Assembly: GCA_030035585.1 (NCBI GenBank)
Contig: CM057463.1
Span: 133,456,736-133,520,735, forward strand
Length of the DNA stretch: 64,000 nt
Direction of reading: 5' to 3'
Origin: Dugong dugon
Taxonomy: Eukaryota; Chordata; Mammalia; Sirenia; Dugongidae
Part shown: piece by piece, positions 1-11,533 of the stretch
How the letters are laid out: each line of letters opens with the position of its first letter
Numbering within the stretch: position 1 is the first letter of the stretch
The notes under the pieces: model-generated
What the model was told of the DNA's origin: nothing
Database searches by the model: none
Seen by the model: the letters and a program-made list of their open reading frames with translations, nothing else
Position numbers and translations under genes: made by a program

Positions 1-378
1 GTCCCCTCAAAATTGATGTCCCTCCTGGAAACTCAGAATATGAAATGAGTCATTGCAGATGTAATTAGTTAAGATGAAGTCATATGGGAGTAGGGTAGGT
101 CCTGACTGGTGTCCTTATAAGAAGAGATGCAAAGACAGAAATGCACAGGAAAAACACTATGTGAAAATTGAGGCAGAGGTTGGAGTTATACTTCCACAAG
201 GCAAGCAACACCAGGAGCCACCAGAAGGTGGGAGAGGCAAGGAAGGACCATCCCTTAGAGCCTGTGGAGGAAACACGGCCCTGCCAATACCTTTATTTCA
301 GACTTCTAGCCTCCATAATTGTGAGAGAATAAATTTCTGTTACTTTGTGCTACCAAGTTTGTGGTACTTTCTTTAGTG
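1..378 (+). repeat. MLT1-like MaLR LTR (ERVL-MaLR), left end outside or lost
   Basis: The order of landmarks matches the mammalian MLT1 LTR group: a GCAGATGTAATTAGTTAAGA block, a TGGTGTCCTTATAAGAAGAG block, and near the end a GTGAGAGAATAAATTTCTGTT polyadenylation region followed by a TTTGTGGTACTTT block. It is diverged and non-coding. The 100-residue ORF at 74-376 is chance. Confidence 0.6.
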
Positions 379-2260
379 ACAAAGTTCAAAAATATCCTCA
401 AATTATTCTTTCCTCAGGTAGTAAATCAATTATTCTGTGACTAATTAATTTTGCACCCACAAGCAGTTAAATAACAGTATAATAATTATCAATTAATATC
501 TTTATCACCATGTCTGAAGTTATTTATTATGTACTTTGGGACACACGAAGAAGTATGAGAAAAACTATATCACTAGCTAGTTTTGGAGCTAACTCATATA
601 TAAGAACACGCTAAATGAGAGTTAAGGTCAGTGACTATTCAAGGGCTTAGATGAGAGTAAAATCATGGTCTGCTGGAGTCTTTGGGGGATGTGACATATT
701 CTCATAAGAAGTAGGACTTGAGGTATCTTTTGAAATGTGGGTAGACTCAGGAAAGTATTTTAGTCTAGGCATAGAAGCAGAGAAAGGTGATCAGGTTAGA
801 AACGACCAAGCCACACTTGAGGACTAGGCAGTTGGCTAGCCTAACAGAAACAGTATGAAGAAGTAAAGGTATATGTTGAAAAGATAAATTTGAGTTGGAT
901 CATACAAAATCCAAAAATAGAAAGTTTGGATGAAGCAGAAAATGTCTTATAGTCTTATAAATAGTAGATGTTCAATGAATAAATGAATTCATTTTCTCAA
1001 AGACATTTAAAAATGTAAATGATGATAATTTGCTGCCAACAGAGAGGATAATGATAGGTCACAGAATCGATTGAAGTACTGAATTATTAGTAGCATTGAT
1101 AAAAATCCAATTTCACTGCCCATGTCCATGTTTTTCAAAACTTTCACTGGGAAAGTGCATTTATTCTGTTTGAGAGAAACCACAAGAAAAAGGACATGTT
1201 ATCTTAGTTCTACTAAACCTCTACGACTATAGAAATTTTTCTTCATTTATTAAGTATTGAATCCAACCAGGAATTCCATCAAAGGAAGGGCTACAAAAAA
1301 AGACTTTTTTAAATTATATTTTAATAATCAAAATGATCTTTCGTTATTTTAGCTTTTTCTAAAAATTGCTCAACTGATACCACTTTTAGAAGGAACATTA
1401 CATACAATTGTTAAGGCTGTTATGAAAGCAGAAGTTGCTTTCAGAACAAGGAAAAAATAAGTTCAAGTGTATAAGACAACACCCTAATAGCCTGAGGTCA
1501 TCTTTCTAATAAAGCTTTCCATGTACATGAAATATTTTTCAATAGCATAGATATATTACCAGGTCAAAACATGACCATATTTTGACAGCTAATACTTCAC
1601 AATCTTTCAAAATACAATTAGTTTCTAGAAGCTTTATACACATGGGTAATTTTTCTCTCACATCTTGAATTTTTAAATACACAATGAAATTATGTTAACA
1701 ATGTGATGACAGTTACTAAAATTGTGCTTAATTTTGCTCCCTTTGAGATGGAAACATTAATTTCTATCTCAGTGGCTTTTGTGGGGGAGGGAACGAGACA
1801 ATGAGATAAAGCATAAATGATTCTACAGAGAAGTTACATACATGGTAGCTTAGGTTGTGAGCTGTCAAAGTTCAGTTCAAAAACTCTTGTTCTTTTCATT
1901 GCATTGTAACTCTGTGTCTTAAAAATGCCTTATTTTCTAACAGTTGTAACAGTATGATCTGGAATCTCTATCTAATGGGTAAGGACTCAGACTCAAAGAA
2001 AAATATGTTAATATATGTATTGTCAATAGAACGAGGTGGTGCTACAGACCAGGCTATATCTGAATTTGCTGTTAAATGCTCCTAGCTCTACCAGTCTCAC
2101 TGTGGAAGTGGCCCAGGGAGAGGCCAATCATGCACACAACCAAGAACATTCAACCACAATACCTCTGCTTGCCTCTTTTTGTTCTATTGAAGAACAGAGC
2201 ACCTCTACCCTCTATTTCAGAAAATCATAGAAAATTGTCAGTGGCTAATCCGTTTGCAAA

Positions 2261-2465
2261 GGAGCCCTGGTGGCATAGTGGTTAAGTGCTTGGCTGCTAA
2301 CCCAAAGGATGGTAGTTTGAACCCACCAGCTGTTCTGAGGGAGAGAGATGTGGCAGTTTGCTTTTGTAAAGATTTCAGCCTGGGAAACCCTATGGAGCAC
2401 TTCTGCTCTGTCCTATAAGTTCGTTATGAGTCTGAATCAACTGGATGGCAAGCACCAACAACAAT
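2261..2465 (+). mobile_element. AfroSINE, near full length
   Basis: Starts CCCTGGTGGCATAGTGGTTA (tRNA-like head with box A), has the box B region GTTTGAACCCACCAG, the middle AGATGTGGCAGTTTGC block and ends in GAATCAACTGGATGGCAA followed by an AACAACAA tail. It is the longer (about 200 bp) form. Confidence 0.9.
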
Positions 2466-2879
2466 CTCTTACTCTAGAAAACTGGGGAAGAGTTCAAGAA
2501 AGTGTAGATTTCTCCTCATCTACGAGTATGTGATTAAATCATACACTACCGGGAAAGGAAAATGAGTATGAAGACCATGGGGCATCCAGAACTTTTCTAC
2601 ATGCATGTTATTAAAGATTCTTTACCCCTAAATTATATGTATACAAAAAAATGAACAGAATAAGTCAAATAGAAATAAAATGCAAAAGATCAGCACTATA
2701 ATTTTTATACTAGAAAGACAATATTTTCTATTGATCTGTAAGTAACTCAAGAACATAACAGCTCTCAGTTCCAACCAAGTTTCTGATATTCTTTGATTAG
2801 TGATTTTGAGGGAGAATCATAAACACCACCAAAGCTGGCAAAAAAGACTATATTTTCTTCAAAGTGATAGCTAAGCTGA

Positions 2880-3010
2880 AATATATACACATGTACACAC
2901 ACACAAATATACGTATGCACACATCACCGTATACATATGTATACATATTGATTGTATACACATACAAATACACTAATACATATCTATATGCACACATGCA
3001 CACATATAGC
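2880..3010. repeat. AC/AT-rich microsatellite region
   Basis: Imperfect (CA)n mixed with ATAC and TATG units. It produces open frames on both strands with low-complexity Y/I/T/C content, which are not genes. Confidence 0.85.
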
Positions 3011-3107
3011 ATTTGTGATTCTCTCTCTGTCTGTGACATTGCTCCAGGCTTTATCGAATTTTATTATTCTGTGTGCTACGTAAAACGCATTAAAGCAAGA
3101 AAAACAA

Positions 3108-3266
3108 AAATCAAACCCTTTGCCATCGAGTTGATTCTGACTCACAGCGACCCTATAGGACAGGGTAGAACTGCCCCACAGGGTTTCCAAGAAGTGGTTG
3201 GTGGATTCAAACTGCTGACCTTTTGGTTAGCAGCTGAGCTCTTAACCATTTCACTACCAGGGCCCC
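3108..3266 (-). mobile_element. AfroSINE, short form
   Basis: On the minus strand it starts GGGGCCCTGGTAGTGAAATG and ends with GAGTCAGAATCAACTCGATG. It lacks the middle GATGTGGCAGTCTGC block, giving about 160 bp. Confidence 0.88.
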
Positions 3267-3279
3267 TGAAGAGTCATTA

Positions 3280-3440
3280 ACCAAAAAACCAAACCTGTTG
3301 CCATCGAGTCAATTCCGACTCCTAGCGATCCTCTAAGACAAAGTAGAACTGCCCCATCTGTTTCCAAGGAGTGGCTGGTGGATTCAAACTGCCAACCTTT
3401 TGGTTAGCAGCCAGGCTCTTAATGACAGTACCAGCAGGGG
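3280..3440 (-). mobile_element. AfroSINE, short form, tandem with its neighbour
   Basis: Same orientation and same subtype as the copy at 3108-3266, only about 14 bp away. Tail core GAGTCGGAATTGACTCGATG on the minus strand, more diverged head (CCCCTGCTGGTACTG). Confidence 0.85.
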
Positions 3441-4777
3441 TGACTTTTAATATCATATTAGTAGTGGTGAATATTTCTTTCTTTTTCTATTTAGAATAAA
3501 TGAAATAGCTAAAATTGAGCTGGAAAATTTGTTTTAGAACTATAAGAATTTTCACGTCATAGAGACTGAAATTTGGAAACCCTATCCTTTTAGGAGAGGA
3601 ACCAACCAGTCAGATAACCTTTTGAAGCATGTGACTTCTTGTTAAGTTTATTTTAAAATTAAAATAATGCCAGCATTTTTATTAATCAAAGGTATAAAAC
3701 ACACATACACAAAGGAATTAAAAAAAAAAAAAGAAGAAGAAGGAGAAGCTAGCCAGAACTTGAAAGAGGTCACTTAATCCTTTTACAATATTCCCAAAAT
3801 GAAATATTTGGGTCAGAGTTACACAGTGCTTCATTCAGTGACTCATTAAACAGTGAGTTCACTGGTCCACATGTATTTTAAAAATTTTAAAAATGGGAAT
3901 GTATTTTACTGGTTCTAATCATGTCTTAAGGTTTTAGGATAGATTTTGAAATAGTATCCAGGCGTCATCTTTGGAGGATAAAAAACCTAATAATAGGAGT
4001 TCAAGAAGGATAGTATCATCTTAACAATCTTTAGTTCCTTTATAAGTCGTGTTCTATTATTTTTATTTATATGCTTTCTTAAATTATTTATATGCAGAAT
4101 GAGTTTAGTTACATATAGAGTAGAAGAGGCATATGTGAAAGGTCATGTGAGAATGTTCAGTCAAAATGAGGAAAGAGGGAATTATTTCCGAAATAGCCTA
4201 CCTAATTTGGTGTAACTTTTTTTACTTTTTCTTTCTCTATTAGAAATCGTAAAATGAGTTTGTTATACATAACTTAGATGTGCTACCAGCAACCCAAAAT
4301 AATATGATAAATTTATAATAGAGATAGTCCAATAGGTCAAGTCCAGTACCACATGTTCTATAAGACTATTTTTTTAAATATCAATATTTGAGTTATGGAA
4401 ACGTCTTGGACTGCTTCCTCATCTTGTATTTTAACAAACATTGTCATACTCAGTAGGGCAGGGTGGTCAGCGCAGGGGTAGAGTTCCATGACTATATCAG
4501 TCTCATTGCTACAAACTGCAACATGTCAACAATAGGCCAGTTCTAAGGGGTCCTAGCTGGGCTGGGCAAGGCCTAAATAGAGGCAAGGAGAATAAGATCA
4601 GATAGTCTGGGATGTTTTAGTTCTGCCCACTCCCCCTAAACATCTGACATTCTGACATGTGTACGAGGAGTGGTTAAGACTTAGTTCAATAGTTTTAAAA
4701 ATTGCCTATTTTATCTCAAACATATACTTCAAAGTTAATGAAATAGAAATTGTGATGTTATTCATAAATGTTCTTAC

Positions 4778-5755
4778 CTTCACATCGTTGACATTCATCC
4801 TTGTTCCCTCCTTTCCAACAAAGATGTCATCAATGTCCACAAGGATGTACCTGTCCAAAGACAATGTCAGCCTCTTTCCTGACAAGAAGGAAATGGCATC
4901 TATGAAGATGAGCTTGTGCAGCCAAAAGTTTAAGTTGTTGCCAAAAAGAACTCGCTGAATTCCATCATGAAGCCCCAGATCCTGAATCACTGTCGCATAG
5001 AGAGTTTTGCTGGACAAAGATGGAAGGGATTTTTCTGTTTGTAATTCAGTTAAAAGCACAGGCTGGTAAGTTGAATGATTATACTGGAAAGCAGTCCAGT
5101 CTTCCCCAGGAAGAGGGCCTTTCTCAACCTTGGGGGCTTTGGTAATATGCAGCAAAGGAGACTGAGGGTTGACAAAACAATCCTTTAGAGCTAGATTATT
5201 GAAAAGGTTTAATGGAAAGCCTTTTAACTGTGTACTTGGTATGCTGTTCTCATTGGCTTTATGAAAACCAATTATACTAACACTGTATTCCACACAGTAT
5301 TTTTCCAAAAGCTCTCGGTTCCATGAGTCCATGCTGACATACTTCAGAATATTTTCATAAATAACTAAAGTATATTTCCCTTTGCCATTATCTGTAAGGG
5401 GAGGTATGTCTCCCTTGCCAGGGGCAATGACCATGTGGTATTGAAATTGACTGGACTCCAAGATAGCTATGATATCTTGACCAAGTTGCGAGTATTGGCT
5501 TTCCACAAATAGGAGGACTGTAGGATCGGTTTTGGATGTATCAATAGGTTTAATTGTTTTTAGCTCCACTGAGCGATATGGTAGAATTTTGAGGTCAGCA
5601 CATTCTGCTTCTGCAGTGGTTTCAATAAGTGTCATTTCCTGTTTATAGCCAGAGTAGAGGAAATAGGCAGAAATGACAATGCTCACCAAGCAAAAGGTGG
5701 CTAAGAGAACAATCAATGTTCGAAAACTTCTCCTAAGCTTCACAATAAGATTCAT
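4778..5755 (-). CDS. NDST4: NDST4 first coding exon: N-terminal 326 residues of heparan sulfate N-deacetylase/N-sulfotransferase 4 (partial CDS)
   Basis: NDST enzymes remove acetyl groups from N-acetylglucosamine in nascent heparan sulfate and then N-sulfate it, in the Golgi. This exon carries the start of the protein. It begins [20 protein letters not shown]: a short basic cytoplasmic tail, then a hydrophobic signal-anchor at about residues 14-34, as in a type II membrane protein. The luminal N-terminal domain follows, with a glycosylation sequon NHS at 226-228. The stretch [20 protein letters not shown] (271-290) is typical of the family. The VDIDD motif (306-310) is presumed to contribute acidic metal or active-site residues of the deacetylase. 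The frame is intact for 978 nt and ends in phase 0 at a GTAAGAA donor. The full protein is about 870 residues, so the rest of the deacetylase and the whole sulfotransferase domain lie outside the window to the left. The N-terminus fits my memory of NDST4 better than its paralogue NDST3, which differs strongly in the first 70 residues. The ATG at 5755 is the first in-frame ATG. Confidence 0.96.
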
Positions 5756-5799
5756 TTTTTTTACAATAACGCTTTGCAAGCTCTTTCCAATTTTGTTTC

Positions 5800-5877
5800 C
5801 TAAAGTTCCATGGTGAATAAAGTATGAGATGGTACAAATACCACTTCCCCAAAGTTCATGTAACCATTGCAAATCAT
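5800..5877 (-). promoter_or_regulatory. Upstream ORF 2 in NDST4 5' UTR (25 codons, three ATGs)
   Basis: The ATG at plus 5877-5875 starts a 25-codon frame closed by TAG at 5802-5800. It contains two further in-frame ATGs. The last, in context ACCATGG, is followed by only two more codons before the stop, which makes a near-minimal uORF with a strong initiation context 44 nt ahead of the NDST4 start. Confidence 0.5.
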
Positions 5878-5906
5878 GTGAAGTGTTTGAAGGTATCTGA
5901 AACAAG

Positions 5907-5999
5907 TTAAAGCTGGAAGGCAAGGGACCAGGAGGGCAAAAGTTGAAGAGATTTTGTATATGTCCAATACCAAAGATTGCTGTAGAATCCTTTTAACAT
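5907..5999 (-). promoter_or_regulatory. Upstream ORF 1 in NDST4 5' UTR (30 codons)
   Basis: An ATG three bases into exon 2 (plus 5999-5997) opens a 30-codon frame that stops at TAA (5909-5907), 151 nt before the NDST4 start. It is not in frame with NDST4. It could lower translation of the main ORF. That is inferred from position only. Confidence 0.5.
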
Positions 6000-7199
6000 T
6001 ATCTGAAAAAGAGAGAAAAAATAATAATTAAGACAATAATAGAAACACATATTTATGTGTGTATATATGTATATGCTGATATCTCAGAAATATGCATATC
6101 AGAGATCATTTTAATGTGTTTATATGTTAGCATATTAGTAGCCTGATGTTTACAGTACAGGTTTTACTCCTTATAATACAGAATTTTTTTTTCATGGCCT
6201 GTAGAATACAAAACTCTATTTAATTTTGCCAAAACATCAATATGTATATAGAAACATTAGGGATGGAGGTAATTTTTCAAAGTAGTCATCTCATAAACAA
6301 GAGGTAAGAGATAAAGCTTTTGTATGAAGTGTTGATTACCATCATACTGTTTCTATAGGACTAGTAGATATTGTATGCATACAGAGTCAGGAAATCAGGT
6401 ATTTGTGTGCCCATTGGATCAGTGAAACATGGAGATGTGCTTAGGTATCTTGAGTGGCAAGCTGAGGGAATGGTTTTGCCATTAGTTTATGGTATTTACA
6501 AGTTTTTCCTTGTAATAATAAATCCTTCACTAGGATCACAGGGAGCCGCTTGTCCTCTTTAGCTTAAAAGCCAATAGCCAGGATATTCGCTTCTCCATTC
6601 TGAGGGGCAAAGTTAGAGAAAGGGTACGGGAGAACGAAAAAAATGGGAACAAGCATCCTCATACCCCTTTAATGAAGTAGAGGCCAAGAAAACTGGATGA
6701 AAAGAGAAACATTGGCATATTTTTCTCAGGGGACATTCCTGAATTTGACCAACTCCTTTAACCAGAATTAAATTTAGATTTTTTCACTGCTAATTTTTAC
6801 CCAGGATTCAAATTTTCCAAGTACCTACCACTTTCTTTGGTTCAAAAACAAAAAGAAATGTAGACAGTATTGATAAAAAAAACCTTCACTAAACTGCTTC
6901 AACACAAATAGATATAACTTTTCATTATTATGAGATGTCTTTCTTTACGTAGATGACTGATTTTTATTGAATTCTTTTCAATACAAATTTTCTTCACTCT
7001 CCTCAACACTGCTTCCAATTACTTACAGAATTCTCTATTTCCCAATTTTCCAAACTAGTGTTCCCAGGAAAGCATCCAAAATAGCTCATGCTATCAATCT
7101 GTGACACATATATTTTAAGATGTGCACTGTTGATATGCCATATCACAGAGAATCAAGTTAGCATGTTTTCTAATACAGTAGTTGTATAATCCGTCCTCA

Positions 7200-7852
7200 C
7201 AAATGGACCCAAAAGCAACATCATGATAAATGGAGAAAAGTTTGAAGCTGTCAAGGATTTCATTTTACTTGGATCCACAATCAACACCAATGGAAACTGC
7301 AGTCAAGAAATCAAACAACCCATTACATTGGGCAAATCTGCTGCAAAAGACCTCTTTCAAGTGTTACAAAGCAAAGATGTCACCTTGAAGACTAAGGTGT
7401 GCCTGACCCAAGCCATGGTGTTTTCAATTGCCTCATATGCACGTGAAAGCTGGGCAATGAATAAGGAAGAAGAATTGATGCCTTCGAATTGTGGTGTTGG
7501 AGAGGAATATTGAATATACCATGGACTGCCAAAAGAACAACAAATCTGTCTTGGAAGAAGTATAGCCAGAATGCTCCTAAGAGGCAAGGATGATGAGACT
7601 TCGTCTCACTTTGAATGTATTGTCAGGAGGGATCAGTCTCTGGAGAAGGACATCATGCTTGGTAAAGTAGAGGGTCAGCAAAAAAGAGGAAGACCCTCAA
7701 TGAGATGGACTGACGCGGTGGCTGCAACAATGGGCTTAAGCATAACAACGATCATGAGAATGGCACGGGACTGGGCAGTGTTTCCTTCTGCTGCACACAG
7801 GGTCAGTATGAGTCAGAACCGACTAGATACCACCTAACAACAACAACATAGT
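7200..7852 (+). mobile_element. RTE1-type LINE, 3' end of reverse-transcriptase ORF and tail
   Basis: Frames at 7223-7513 and 7571-7837 read as the C-terminal part of an RTE reverse transcriptase: LLGSTINTNG, then a LTKAMVFSIASYA-type segment, an IPWTA(K)RT-type block at about 7510-7545 shifted by a frame break, then GQQKRGRPSMRWTD. The end, GTATGAGTCAGAACCGACTA followed by an ACCTAACAACAACAA tail, matches RTE1 of elephant and the AfroSINE tail. It is 5'-truncated and broken by stops, so not functional. Confidence 0.85.
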
Positions 7853-8299
7853 CCATCATACTGTAGATATTTTATGAGTTTCTTTTTTTTAAAATCTGGA
7901 AATCTGTGTGATTAATGACTATTGATGATTACTGAAAAAGTATTAAACTATTAACTGTTTCAATATATCACCCCTTCCGTACTATATTTTTATGTTCTGA
8001 AAAATATTTTTTCCAGTTAGTAATTCAAGTTAAAAAAAAGTTCAACAATGAGTTAAAATAATGTTTGTTTTTGTCTTAGATTTTATGCAAATATTTTTAA
8101 ACATCCCAATAAATTATACATATTAGAATTTTGAATTAATACCAAATATTTTAAATTTCATTCTTCAAATTCCAAACATATAAGTGGATCTGACTTTTAC
8201 CCAGTGAAACACATTGTATCAATCTGAAAAATCTCTCCAGTGATTTCACATTTGTTTTAAAGGAAAATTAACTCCACGTTTGCGACTCACTATTACTCT

Positions 8300-8524
8300 G
8301 TTATTGTTGTTAATGCTATTGTTGTTAGCTACCATTGAGTTAATTCCCACTATTACTGACCCCATGTGTGCAGAGTAGAACTGTGCTCCATAGGATTTTC
8401 AAGGCTGTGAACTTTCAGAAGCAGATCACCAGGCCTGTCTTCTGAGGCACCTCTGGGTGTTTTTGAACCACCAACCTTTCAGCTAGTAGTTGAGCCTTAA
8501 CAATTGGTGCCACCCAGGGGCTCC
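8300..8524 (-). mobile_element. AfroSINE, older diverged copy
   Basis: Minus-strand copy running from GGAGCCCCTGGGTGGCACCA to GAATTAACTCAATGGTAGC, followed by a (CAA)n-type tail seen here as GTTGTTGTTAG. The middle contains AGGCCTGGTGATCTGCTTCT and AGATCAC-type blocks of the older subfamily. Confidence 0.8.
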
Positions 8525-9188
8525 TACAACACCACTCTTTGTTATCAAATGTATTTTTTAAGAGAATTATTTACTATCTGCAAATCTTTTTAGTATTTTA
8601 AAAGTCTATTTTCTTTAACAAATTCAAATGCATTTTGCTAAAAAGAAATAAAATACAGCAAAATATATAAACCATGAATATTGAAAGAGATTTGGAATTC
8701 ACTAAAGGAGATTTTTCCATTCTATATTAGATCCATTTCTAGACTTCTCCAAGCTCATGTATTTGATTTAAAAGTCCATTTATGCTGATATGGAATCATC
8801 TCCCTTCCCTATCACACATCACACACAGGAGCATAAATCTGTTTAATCCACTTACTTTGGAGGCTTGTTTAGTGTTTTATCAACAAATTTACTCAAGAAA
8901 TTTGGAAAAGACACAAAGGTTGGGCAAGTAAATACTTTTGAAAATCTTTAACTATTCTGACATAAAAATGTGATTTTTATTTTTGAATATACAGAGAATG
9001 AGATGTGAGTTCTGCATATTAGAACAGCTCATCCTAATATGCAATAATAAAGAAAAAAAAGCATATGGGACTAGAATATGCCAATCCAAAGGATGAATAA
9101 ATTAAAAGTGACATTTATTTAGCATTAATATGTTCAGAGTTGCAAGAATGATAGAAACATTCTCAACACTGTAGAGATGTAAGTTAGA

Positions 9189-9210
9189 GTGTGTGTGTGT
9201 GTGTGTGTGT
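9189..9210. repeat. (GT)11 microsatellite
   Basis: Uninterrupted GT dinucleotides. Confidence 0.95.
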
Positions 9211-10519
9211 CAGTGTATTTAACCAAAGAGCTATCTTTCTTAATACTCAAACTTCTCCTCCCCTAAAAACAACTGGTCAATGAAAGTGAGGAATCCTGGA
9301 CCGTGAAAGATGATATACCAGGGATGTTTACTTATGCCCCACTGTGTCTTGAGCCTGAGATAAGAGATTGGACGACATTGTTTGGGATTTGACTTTCTTA
9401 TCTAATATTATGTCCCTTTAAACAAAACAAAACAAAAAAGGGAAAGGAGGGGGTGGGGTGGAACGAAGAACAACGTGAGAATCTTGGAAAGATGAAATAA
9501 AACAATTGAAATAAATGAGTCACATAAAATTACAGATAGTCATTTAAGTACAATAGTGACCACATTAAAACGTTGTTCCAAAGCTCTAACAAAATATGGC
9601 ATATATTCTTAAGTACTCGAAGGTGAAACGCTAAAACATTTATCTTACCTTAATTTAATGTGAAGGAGGAACCTGACACTAGTTAGCAACAAACAGCATA
9701 TGAGGGGGAACTTTTGCTCAGCTTTCCCCCTTACACAGTGATTGTGGCCTTTGATTATAGAATGAATGGCCAAATGGAGGATGACTAAGTAAATTGAATC
9801 TGTGAAAAACTAGTATTTCCTTAGCCAGGATACAAAGCAGGTTAAATAGGGTTGGATCCCAAATCTTCTCAAGCTGCCTTTCACACGTCCTTAAAACATT
9901 CTTTTGTCAGAAATTTGGAAAGAGAAACCTACTCATTATTTGTTGGGACACCCTACTCCAAAATACAGGCTGCATGACCCATATGGAGTTTGGTGAGAGA
10001 AAAGGAAGCCTTTTTCAGATGCTGCCTTTTTTGTTCGCCATCTTGTTTTCTCCTCTTTGCCTTCTCCCTGTCCCAGTGTGACTCATCACCTCACTAAAAG
10101 CGGAATAAATGACTCCCAGAAACTTCTAATCTCTTTTGAATTAGATAAGGTGAAGAAATTATTGTTTTGTATATCTGTTTTAAAACTGTGCCTTGACTTA
10201 TGTTGAAAATGTGTTTATAGATTCTCTAAAATATAGTTTATAAAGTCCATTTGCCAAGTGGTCTCAATCACTGTCAATTACTAGTAATTTCTGGTAGCAG
10301 CAGAGAAGTTAGGAAACAAAGCAACTACAGTTATGAATGTAGCTATCACTATTTATTTGGAAAGACAGAAATTCAGAAGAAATGTAGGAGCTAGGAAATA
10401 CATTGGATATATCTGTGATTGCTTCTTTCTTGATGGTGGTCTAGTGAGATATAAAAATTATCAAAGTGGTTCATTAAAGTTCAGCTAAAATTGAAAAAAC
10501 ACAATAATATTTACTACAG

Positions 10520-10711
10520 TGACATTTACTGGTACTTAATGAGTACCTACTCCTTGCCAGGCACTATGCCCATTTAGTTATTATTACTCATCCTATTAAT
10601 TTATCCATTGTTTAGTTATTACTAGTCTATTATAAAAACGAAGACATTGAGATTCAGAGAGTTTAAGAAAAGGACTGAGATTACACTGCTAGTGATTTGT
10701 GATTACAGGGT
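10520..10711 (+). repeat. MIR SINE (old mammalian)
   Basis: The landmarks TACTCCTTGCCAGGCACTAT, a central TCATCCTATTAAT region, GAAGACATTGAGATTCAGAGA and GATTACACTGCTAGTG follow the MIR consensus order. Confidence 0.7.
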
Positions 10712-10842
10712 TCTCCTCCGGAGAAAGTTGTAATAGTCTGCTTCCATAAAGATAACAGCCTTGGAAACCCTATGTGGCAGTTCTGCTCTGTCCTATAGGG
10801 TCACTATGAGTCGGAATTGACTGCACAACAATGGGTTTGTTT
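10712..10842 (+). mobile_element. AfroSINE, 5'-truncated
   Basis: Begins inside the element and has TAGTCTGCTTCCATAAAGAT, the CTTGGAAACCCTATGTGGCAG block and the tail GAGTCGGAATTGACTGC. It abuts the MIR on its left. Confidence 0.85.
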
Positions 10843-11239
10843 TCTTTCTTCTTTTTTTTGGTGTTGCAATAGTGAGAAAAACCAAGGATTAAATCAAAAT
10901 TAACTAAATAATTAAACACGTATGCCAGCAAATTTTACTTCAAGTTTAAAATTCAGATTTCAAAGCTAGAAATGACTTCTGAAAATGCAAAAACAAATTG
11001 CAGATGTAAATTGGATCAGCTCAAAAGAAGCTATGTTTTAAATTGAGATAACATAAGAATTTGCAATAAACTGATCAGCTTTGACTACTTCTTATGATGT
11101 ATAAGGGCAGGGATATATTTTATCCAATACTTTGTTTCTACATGCTTCATGGGTTTTTTTGTTTGCTTTTAGGAATCATATAAAGAATTAGTTCACATTT
11201 CATATTAATAAAGCAGTGTTGTTTTTTTCTTAATTAAAA

Positions 11240-11533
11240 ACTACTGTGTAGAGAACTGAAGATCGTGGTGATGGAATAATTTGGAAAAGGATAGCGAGGA
11301 CAGCAGTACAACTGGAAGAATGTAATCGATGTCACTGAATTGTACATGTAGATGGTGTAACTTTGGCTATGTATATTTTCACCAAAAACAGTCCTCAAGG
11401 TCGAGAAGGGAGAGCGTTGACATGTCGTGAGGTTGTTAACCAACGTCATAAAACAATATGTGCACTGACTGTTTAATGAGAAACTATTTGTTCTGTAAAC
11501 CTTCATCTAAAGTACAATAAAAAAATTAAAAAA
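11240..11533 (+). repeat. L1 3' UTR fragment with polyadenylation signal and A tail
   Basis: Ends ACCTTCATCTAAAGTACAATAAAAAAATT, and the last 100 bp resemble the 3' ends of the L1 copies at 59.9-60.05 and 62.1-62.2 kb (AAAACAATATGTG, ATGAGAAACTA). The minus-strand 90-residue ORF here is a shadow. Confidence 0.65.

Larger units (their letters stand above)
1..4777 (-). other. NDST4: NDST4 intron 2 (partial, continues left of window)
   Basis: Sequence 3' of the exon 2 donor. It holds an MLT1-type LTR, three AfroSINEs and an AC/AT microsatellite, listed separately. I can name nothing in 379-2260, 2466-2879 or 3441-4777, although 4440-4660 is richer in GC and may be an unrecognised old LTR. Confidence 0.6.
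4778..6002 (-). other. NDST4: NDST4 exon 2 (5' UTR plus first coding segment), with splice sites
   Basis: On the minus strand a pyrimidine-rich tract ends in CTCTTTTTCAG with the AG at plus 6004-6003, so the exon starts at 6002. It ends at 4778, where GAAG|GTAAGAA gives a good donor. The exon is 1225 nt: 247 nt of 5' UTR (6002-5756) and 978 nt of coding sequence. A large first coding exon preceded by a short UTR segment is the usual layout of vertebrate NDST genes. Exon limits come from splice motifs only, with no transcript evidence. Confidence 0.85.

Noticed and set aside
2261-2465. tRNA gene in SINE heads
   Set aside because: The box A and box B-like segments belong to the SINE promoter. 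The sequence does not close a tRNA acceptor stem and recurs across the window as part of a longer repeat.
2864-3280. 138-residue ORF on the plus strand
   Set aside because: It spans a microsatellite and an antisense AfroSINE.
4706-5923. A 405-residue open frame covering the NDST4 exon
   Set aside because: Its first codon is TTG, not ATG. The first 56 codons are 5' UTR without any in-frame ATG, and the last 23 codons read through the splice donor into intron 2. The real coding part is 5755-4778.
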